A stretch of DNA of 64,000 bases, from the NCBI GenBank assembly GCA_025200525.1, contig CM045763.1:158726246-158790245 (forward strand). Direction: 5' to 3'. The notes beneath the pieces were generated by a model. That model saw nothing but the letters and a program-made list of their open reading frames with translations. It did not search any database and was not told the DNA's origin. Below are positions 57,133 through 64,000 of this stretch, piece by piece. The position numbers and the translations under genes were made by a program. Every line of letters begins with the position of its first letter. The stretch's first letter is position 1. The DNA is from Camellia lanceoleosa. Taxonomy: Eukaryota > Streptophyta > Magnoliopsida > Ericales > Theaceae.

Positions 57133-57860
57133 GTAGGTAGCCAGATCAAATGACCTGAGATGTAGGGGTAGTAGCTTGGGTCTAAACATGGGAGGAAGGA
57201 TTTCCTCTACTACCATGTTTGGGTTATCTACCTAGAAGCCCATGTCCTCAGCAGGTACATGTGCGTCAACCTCGAGGGTTGAAAGAGGCACATCAACCTC
57301 TGGAAAGATGAGATGAGGGTCCTCATGAGAGACATCACCATCTATCAAGAAAGAATAGGTGTGGGTGAACCAAAAATGAAGAAGAGAGAGGAAAAAACTA
57401 AGAGACCACCCAAGGGATCCAAAAATCTAAAAAACAAAGAGGGATGTGAGGAACCAAAAGGGATCAAGTGAGAGGCTAGGCCATGACGTATGAATCATGT
57501 AATGAAGGTAGGAAACCAAAAACTCAACCAAATCACAAACTGATTGGTTCAAAGTGTAAAGGAATGTGGAAGTTTCGAACAAAAAGGGGCATAGGATGTT
57601 AGGTAATGCGAGTGAGGGAGAAAATCTAAAGAGAGAGAGAGAGTGAAAAAGAGAGGAAAGGTGTTTTCAGAAGGTGTGAAGTTTGAATGAACCATTAGTT
57701 TGCTTTTATAAAACGTTTTGGGAGGCGAAAAGACAAAACTATACCTAAAAAACCTGAAATAGCCGGCCGATCCATCATTTGTTCAGCTGACTAATTTTGT
57801 AGTCGGCGACCTAAGTGAGTGGCCAACAAAGGCCTTTTATATGGGCAAAGTCAAACTTTT
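57133..57860 (-). pseudogene. Antisense module 1 (decayed), beside Tat element D
   Basis: On the minus strand a GCCGGCCGATCC cluster (57760-57830) is followed by TTTTATAAAAGC (57700-57715, TATA-like), a CT-rich stretch (57630-57660) and a broken frame. That frame ends in an acidic segment DGDVSHEDPHLIFPEVDVPLS, LEVDAHVPAEDMGF (stop) VDNPNMVVEEILPP, at about 57170-57345. No family is recognised. Its layout parallels modules 2 and 3. Host gene fragments are the alternative. Confidence 0.4.
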
Positions 57861-58215
57861 GTCCGGATGAGCAGTGTTTGTACCCAAAAAAAAGAATGGA
57901 TGGTATAGTAAACATATCAAGTGTGTGCTTGAAAGACCTAGCCATGCAAACAAAGGAAGCCGATTAATGAAAATGAATATTTCCATTAAACATAAAATGA
58001 TTACAAGAGTTTCTTTAAAACCCAAGAGGAGATCCTAGTCATTACAAGAACAAATGTATTTCACAAGGGAAAGGTTCTAGGACATGCAAGTCCAAAGCAT
58101 GCTAATTCCTATACGCCGAGTTCCTCATGAACATAAAGATGAAACACTTGTCTTTTAAGGAGCAAAATGAGGAAAAAATGCATCTAGAGGTAGCCTAAGT
58201 TACTGGAAAAAGGCT

Positions 58216-58949
58216 TCAGTGCTGCAGGGAGTATAAAAGGTTTCCTGAAACATCGTCATCATCGCCGAAATCGTCATGATCATTAGAGTTTTCTTCGGCA
58301 CCAGAAGCGATTTCTGCATTATCTTCTTCATTGCTACTCACCATCGAAGAATCCGAAGTGTGTGGTTGAAGTGGTTCCAAGTTGTCATCTTAAAATCAAG
58401 AGAACCATGTCATGGAAAAAAGAAGTAAAGAATGGTCGCACGGAATGAGAAATGAGTGGCAAGATCAGTGCATTATATCTCTAGGGAGTTGGTGAGATAA
58501 GGGAATGAAGATCATATGGGTAAGGAGTTTTGATGGAGTATATGAGGCATTGGGCCAAGTCTATGAAAGCAGCCACAAGCACAAGCGTAGCTCAAAGATC
58601 GATTGATAACTTTGCCACAGCCGTGAACTCGTCTTTCGTTGTCAATGATGGATTCCTCTGGGACCGACCACAACTCCTCTCTCCTATGAACAAGCCTTCT
58701 TCTATCTCCCTGGCCACTAGAGGGAGTTCTTGAGCGTATGATTTCCAAGTCCAGAACTACAATGTCATAAGAGCTCTCATCAGACATGCAGACAAAGTCC
58801 AAGTAATAAAAAGAACCCATGTCCCAGGATACACTAGAAAGGAAGGAAAGAGAGGGGTTATGAACCATTTGAAATGAAAGAAGGTGTACAAAGCCACATA
58901 AACAACAAACTTCTGAGTCGTTGAGAGTTGTTTGTAGCCGAAGTACCAT
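58216..58949 (-). pseudogene. Antisense module 2: 145-codon ORF plus acidic tail
   Basis: The minus strand has a weak cluster GTCGGCTAGC / GGTCGGTCAG (59016-59055), then an ATG at 58949 opening a 145-codon frame (MVLRLQTTLNDSEVCCLCG to LHQNSLPI). It is Arg- and Glu-rich in its second half (DRRRLVHRREELWSVPEES). About 120 bp further a separate frame reads TSDSSMVSSNEEDNAEIASG and ends GDDDDVSGNLLYSLQH at 58216, an acidic tail. Two exons are possible but splice sites are not clear. No known domain is recognised. Confidence 0.4.
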
Positions 58950-59387
58950 CTTTTTGTATGTGGTTAGAAATGAAAAAGTTAAGAGCTACTTGGGAAAAGC
59001 TTGGATGAACTGACCGACCTCACATTTAGCTAGCCGACTATGGTGTCAACCGGTAGGTTTTGAAAAATTAGTTCAGGTGCATGGACAAGTTTTGGAATGG
59101 CTGAATAGGGAAAGACATGCAATTACAGAGTTTGGGAAAGAAGAGGGTGTTTCACTATGTATACAAGCATTCATATTCGAAGTATAGTAGATGGAAGTCA
59201 TCCACAAGCAAAAAAATGTTGTTATATATACATATGTGGGCCATGAATGGCATGAGTTATTTACAAAAGTAGTTACAAAATGTCTCATGATAGTTGACGG
59301 TATCACATTTAAAGTTCTTACAAGCTATACAAGAAAAGAAAGAAGGAAAACAACAAGCAAAATTGAAGTATAAGCTAAGGCAAAGCT

Positions 59388-60075
59388 AAGCGGTCGGAGC
59401 CATCAACTCAGTGGGCAGTGGAGTACTAGCTCCACCAGGGACATCATCATCACCACCACTATCCCCACTGCCGAAGACACTACTGCCTATAGATGAATAG
59501 TCAAGGGATCTGTAAGGTATGTCATCATCATCATCACTACTAATGATGATCACTTCGGAAAAAGTAGCTCTGTCCTATGATAAAGAAGAAATATCAGTCA
59601 AAGAAAAGTGGAAAGTATTACATGGGAACCATTCGGAAGAAAATGATTAGTTCTTGAGGCAACCAAAGCTCGTAATGGATGTCTGGAATATGTGGAGCTA
59701 CTAAAACTTGTTCGTGTCCACGTCCTCGTCAACCTCGCAAGTTGTGTTGCTCGTGAGGAGCTTGTCCAGGATCGTAGTAACATCCCTGTCCATGGGCCTG
59801 AGTCTACGTAGGCTTGTCAATCGCTACTTGCCTATTACTACTAATACCCTCATGAGGGTGTCCTAATCCATGCCTCATCGCATGGGTAATGATATAAGCA
59901 AGCTCCAGGTCAATACCATCTGTCATGGCCATGACGAAAGCCTCTACTATCGTGTTTTCGGAGGAAGAATCACTGCCTGATGGAGTGTTCGGTTTGTCAA
60001 AACCGGTGGGAGAGTTGGGAGGAAATAGAAGGAGATCATCTTCAGCATTGGAAAGTGAACAAGAATTAGGTCAAA
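59388..60075 (-). pseudogene. Antisense module 3: broken ORF plus Asp/Ser-rich tail
   Basis: After a GCCGGCCGACC cluster (60185-60240) the minus strand has a frame without an early ATG: NTPSGSDSSSENTIVEAFVMAMTDGIDLELAYIIT, to DPGQAPHEQHNLRG near 59710. It is interrupted by stops at 59804-59806 and near 59735. A second segment (59388-59575) reads SEVIIISSDDDDDIPYRSLDYSS, GSGDSGGDDDVPGG and ends LMAPTA before a stop. An acidic tail at the same place also ends modules 1 and 2. The cluster-to-cluster distance is about 1.2 kb. No known family is recognised. Confidence 0.4.
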
Positions 60076-60462
60076 GAGTTGGAAAGGTGTTTTCAGATAG
60101 AAGTGAAAGGAAGTTAGATAGTCATGCCTTTTTACAAACTTTCAAAGATGTGAAATGACTAATCTAACCGTATCAAACTTAATAGGGCCGGCCGACCACT
60201 CATTTACTCGGTCAACCAAGTTTTCAGTTGACCTAGTGACCATTGACAGCGTATTAGAGAAAAGTGGTTCAAAAGTATGTAGTAGTTACTTAGCGATGCA
60301 TGGTTGTTATCTCTATCGTGTGCTAAGGTAGGATTATCCTGCAGAACCGGTGAGGAAGGTTTGTCCCTCTCTTTGTTGTGTATTTCCTATATTTGCCTCT
60401 ACAGCATAATGTTTCTATTATTGCAATTGCCCCCCACATGTGCGAAGTGTGTAAGGCATAAA

Positions 60463-60990
60463 CCCTTAGTTAATACCGCCCCCTATGAGGTTTGCAGTTA
60501 ACACCACCCTCAGTTAATACTGCCCCCTGAAGGATTGGCGGTTAACACCACCCTCAGTTAATACTGCCCCATGCGCAGGTTGGCGGTTAACACCACTCTC
60601 GGTTAATATCACCTCCTGCGGGGTTAGTGGTTAACACCACCCTTAGTTAATACCACCACCTGTGGAGTTGGCGGTTAACACCACCCTCGATTAATACCAT
60701 CTCTTGCATGGAAGTTAACACCACCCTCGGTTAATACTAACCCATGTGGGATTGGCGTTTAACACCACCCTCGGTTAATACTACCCCTTGCGGGTTGGCA
60801 GTTAACGCTACCTTCGATTAATACCACCCTCTACGTGGGTTGGTGGTTAACACCACCCTCAGTTAATACCGCCCCCTACGCGGGTTAGTGATTAACACCA
60901 CCCTCGGTTAATACTGCCCTCTGTGCAGGTTGGCGATTAACACCACCCTCGATTAATACCACCCCCTACGGGGTTGGCGGTTGACACCAT
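60463..60990. repeat. Minisatellite, 44-46 bp unit, 12 copies
   Basis: Units follow TTGGCGGTTAACACCACCCTCGGTTAATACCGCCCCCTGCGGGG (read in parts along the array); TTAATAC or TTAATAT occurs once in each of 12 units. Units differ by 10-25 percent. GGTTAACACC and CGGTTAATACCG give each unit internal dyad symmetry. It lies about 600 bp before the 3' LTR of element D, the hypervariable 3' region known to generate satellites in Tat/Ogre elements. Confidence 0.92.
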
Positions 60991-61582
60991 CTTTTCTCCC
61001 TTCATGTCGCAGCATGTTTGGAGTGTGTTATGGAGTTCCTTGTTACTATAACTACCGATCATATGTGGTTTTGGTTGTCACCATCCTTTTCTCTTTTCCT
61101 CTCGTACTATGGCACGGGTGGTGTTGCATTTCTTTTATACATTGCATGCTTATGGGTGTTGCGCATCGTTCTTCATGATTTCTTCTTTTTCATAGTTGTT
61201 AGTTTGCTTTTCATGTCATTTTCATGAGTTCCTCCTCTCTTTTTTTCCATCTTTGCAGCTTTATCTATTGCTCCACCTTGTCACCCTCCAAGGTGTTCGC
61301 ATCATCTATCTTTTCAAAACTCAAGAAGTGTGGTACACATAAGCCCAATTATCAAATCATGGCAGAGCGCGCCACATAAGCCCAACATTTTCAAAATGTG
61401 TTTCGAGCATGGCATTGGCATTCTGCCCTTAAGCTATGCTGGTTTGATTATTTGCCCCTCGAGTTCAACAAAGTTTTATCTGCATATTGTTTGTTTGCCC
61501 AAGTCTTACGGCCTCATCAAAAGGGGTCATCTTTGGGCTTTAACATTCACTCATGCCATGAAATGATACACCAAGCTCTATC
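60991..61582 (+). other. Element D: 3' noncoding region
   Basis: No gene is seen. The last 130 bp are the reverse complement of 42197-42330 of element C (for example GTTTGTTTGCCCAAGTCTTACGG), showing that C and D belong to one subfamily in opposite orientations. Confidence 0.7.
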
Positions 61583-61595
61583 AAAGAGGGGCAAT
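61583..61595 (+). other. Polypurine tract of element D
   Basis: AAAGAGGGGCAAT lies directly before the LTR start TGTAGACACTCC. It is equivalent to 42197-42209. Confidence 0.85.
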
Positions 61596-62141
61596 TGTAG
61601 ACACTCCATTTTTTACTAGCCTTGAGACTTGGGAGTTCCCTTTTGAGTTCTTGATGATTAAAACGAGAGGTGTTAATCTTTGTAAGTTCCACGGCAGGAG
61701 TTCTAAGGATCAAGCTTTAAACCCTCCAACGACCTATTTTGGACAAAATGTTTTTCAACCAAAATGGAAACCTCTTTCAAAATAAGTTTTAGTAGTGCTA
61801 CTCCAGACATTACCACAATGTTCTGAGGCTCATATTTTTAAAGTCAAAGCATTGTATTCTTTCAAACAAACAGAGCGAAGAATATAGTGGAAGTGAATGA
61901 GAAGGATGAAATCCTCTGAAATACATGTTTCTCCCTTCAATTCAGGTTAACCTGCTCTTATTGATCTAACGATGTGCCCACTGGGTAGCCAAACTCGAAA
62001 TGATAGCCAGCCACAAAAGCACTCAGCCGATCATCAGGAAACTTAGCCAGCTAAATGTTTCAGGTACAGATCATTTTCAGGGATTCCAACTTTTTTTTGT
62101 TTACCTACCACAAATATCTCAGATATTTATGATCTAGGCTC

Positions 62142-62151
62142 TATATATAGA
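62142..62151 (+). promoter_or_regulatory. TATA box of the element D LTR
   Basis: CTATATATAG, a palindromic TATA, is about 546 bp from the LTR start. It matches the placement of the TATA boxes of the other Tat LTRs. Confidence 0.55.
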
Positions 62152-63515
62152 GCTCGCCAGCTCTTTTCAAAGGGTTGGGGAAAAAACCTGCCTTTGGGAT
62201 AGTAAAGCTTGAGAGCTCTCTATCCTTCTTTCCTTGTCTCCCACCTATCACCTTCAACCTTAACACTAATTTCTGTATTAAAGCTTGATCCTAAGCTCTA
62301 GACAAAGGATTTTGGACATCAAAGGACACCCTTAGAAGCTCTTGAGGGACCTTAAAGGGGAGTTTGTGAACAAGAAAGGCTCATCCTCTTTAAGAGGTGA
62401 ATCATCAGCATCTTTGATCTTATCGTCTTGCCTTTTCTTTAATTCTAGCTTTCATTTGCATTATGTAATTGTTGTAAATCCTCATAAATGTGGAGGGAGT
62501 AGCCTTAGCCACCCATCCATTGAGTTGATAGCCTTTTTCTTTATTTTCTTGCTTTCCTTTGTTCTAACTATCTAGTTCCTATGAATTTTGGACCCTTGTG
62601 GATGTGCCTGGAAGTAGTTTTAGCCATCCATTCACAAGTTCAATAAATAAGTAGTTTTTTAATTATTACACCTCTTATCTTCCCCTATCCTTTCTCTCAA
62701 GTGTGCTAATCTATATGTTTCAACTCTTTACTCAATGATAATGAGTGTTAGGGGTTGTTTCATGAGATTACTTGGGTGATCCATGGGATTTGGTGTGGAT
62801 AAATGTTGTATTCCCCCTTTTCATTGAGTATTTTGGAAGTAAAACAAGAGATTTTGAGTCAAAGGAATTTGAAACTCCCTTCTCAATCATTTGTGAACAT
62901 AGAAAGGGATGTAGCCATCCTTGTTCTATGATAAGACGAGGAGTTTTCAGTTGATTTGATGAATCTCTTATTTTAATAAGCAAAGCTTTCGCCAAGAAAT
63001 TATCTGCATTAATTTGCACTTTCCACTTAATAACATGGATATGGATATTTATTTGCCCTTATTCACTAAGAGAAGATATAAGTTCCTATCTATTTCTTGG
63101 GCTTGATTTTGATCTATTTAATTTGTTTCTTTTAGCATAATATCTATTGTATATATCTATTTATGCTATTGCTAAGGGATATGGTCCATTCATCTCCTCT
63201 TCAAGTAATCCCCGTCAACAGAGAAAATGGAAGGTGTGAGAATTCCCCCTTAGAAAAGTCTCCCTTTGGCCTTTGTCCTGAAATCCTGCACTGACATAAT
63301 TATTAGCTGGAGAATCAATTCGGCTAGCCATTTTCTGCTTTAGTTGACTCATCTGGTGTTTGGCCGATTATTCTCCCTCAAGAACAGAGCAAACAGTTTA
63401 TGGGGAATGCTCCCCCGGGCAGTTATGTAACCCTTGGATTACTTTTTTTCTTTATTTAGTGTGATTTGTTAGACTCAGCCATAGTTAGGCTGAATCGATT
63501 CATTATTGTAATAAT

Positions 63516-63544
63516 CTCTCTCTCTCCCTCTCTCTCTCTCTCCT
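63516..63544 (+). repeat. (CT)n microsatellite
   Basis: A nearly pure CT run is interrupted by CCC. Related AG/CT runs are at 11364-11384 and 24904-24944 in other LTR copies. Confidence 0.85.
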
Positions 63545-64000
63545 CCTTTTCTTATTCAAATTGTTGTAATAATCTTCTAGCCCCACGTCTTTCTAACCCT
63601 TTTATTTACTTACTTTCAGTATTGCATCATGTTTTCTTTATCATGTCTGTATACTGTAACCACTTTCATGCATTTGGGACCAAATTATCCACATTAATAG
63701 GATTCACTATCTTCAAAGATGAATATATGCATAAATCTATGTATTGTGGTGATACTCATACTACATCTTAGCATCTAGGCTCCTAGATGCATGTTCTGCG
63801 TGTATTGCATTAGAAACTCGTATATAAGATTAAGCATATCTATACATATCTGTATATGTTGAGACTCGCTTTGGAGTACTACGTGAGCATTTTGAGCTTT
63901 AGCATATTGCATGTGCATGTTCCTTACCATACCTATTGCTACAACATGAGGCTAAGTTCTTAAGTTAGATATCTGTTAGAGTCCCAGTGGATAAAGTTTG

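Larger units (their letters stand above)
61596..64000 (+). mobile_element. 3' LTR of element D (Tat-like), cut by the window edge
   Basis: It starts TGTAGACACTCCATTTTTTACTAG. Landmarks are a CAGCCGATCAT / TTAGCCAGCTAA cluster (62000-62060), TATA box CTATATATAG (62142-62151), a leader with CTTTCCTTGTCTCCCACC, a second cluster near 63300-63370, a (CT)n run (63516-63544), and the CACGTCTTTCTAACCCTTTTATTTAC and CTTTGGAGTACTACGTGAGCATTTTGAGC blocks shared with 27570-27890 of the plus-strand solo LTR. By comparison with that copy, roughly 0.8 kb of LTR should follow beyond the window. Confidence 0.85.

Noticed and set aside
58530..58733. 67-codon plus-strand frame
   Set aside because: It is opposite the longer 145-codon minus-strand frame of module 2 and has no supporting feature.
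60463..60990. CRISPR-like look of regular repeats
   Set aside because: Repeats are contiguous with no unique spacers, units diverge, and the context is a plant retroelement.

Overview
The window is plant repeat DNA: a stack of decayed Ty3/gypsy LTR retrotransposons with no convincing host gene, tRNA, rRNA or CRISPR array. A flowering plant is the best reading, because one element has the extra RNase H of the plant-specific Tat lineage and a second group has very long LTRs with a tRNA-iMet-type primer site. The species cannot be named from the sequence.

Two lineages are interleaved. (1) Tat-like elements (called A, B, C, D here) have LTRs of about 3.3-4.7 kb with TGTAGACAC...TCTACA-type ends and a primer site TGGCGACTCTGCTGGGGA. 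Their order is gag, protease, linker, RT, RNase H, second RNase H, integrase, then a 3' region with an antisense ORF or tandem repeats. A, B and C lie on the minus strand; D lies on the plus strand and runs off the right edge. (2) Del/Tekay-like elements have LTRs of about 2.4-3.3 kb ending in a TGACA-type terminus: a solo LTR (1019-3428), a reversed solo LTR (15075-21724), and an element with both LTRs (47591-54985).

Layout: 1-12369 is Tat element A (linker, protease, gag, primer site, 5' LTR), split by a Del-like solo LTR. 12370-13301 is part of an older plus-strand Tat LTR. 13302-36805 is Tat element B, read right to left: LTR, primer site, gag, protease, linker, [solo Tat LTR 24359-28652], RT, RNase H, aRNH, integrase N-half, [Del-like solo LTR 15075-21724, itself split by a solo Tat LTR 17252-21057], integrase C-half, antisense ORF remnant. 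Exact 5-bp target duplications CATGG, CTTTC and ATTAT support this nesting. 36806-38004 is the 3' internal part of another Tat copy. 38005-57132 is Tat element C, with a chimeric left LTR, a heavily deleted interior and the Del-like element 47591-54985 inside it. 57133-64000 is the 3' end of Tat element D: three similar antisense modules, a 44-46 bp minisatellite, a polypurine tract and the start of the 3' LTR.

Every coding domain seen is broken by stops, frameshifts or changed catalytic residues, so nothing here looks able to transpose by itself. The less ordinary signals are short palindrome clusters in both LTR lineages, a primer-site-like decamer inside the Tat LTR, a hairpin array directly upstream of an LTR TATA box, and antisense gene-like modules next to the 3' LTRs.
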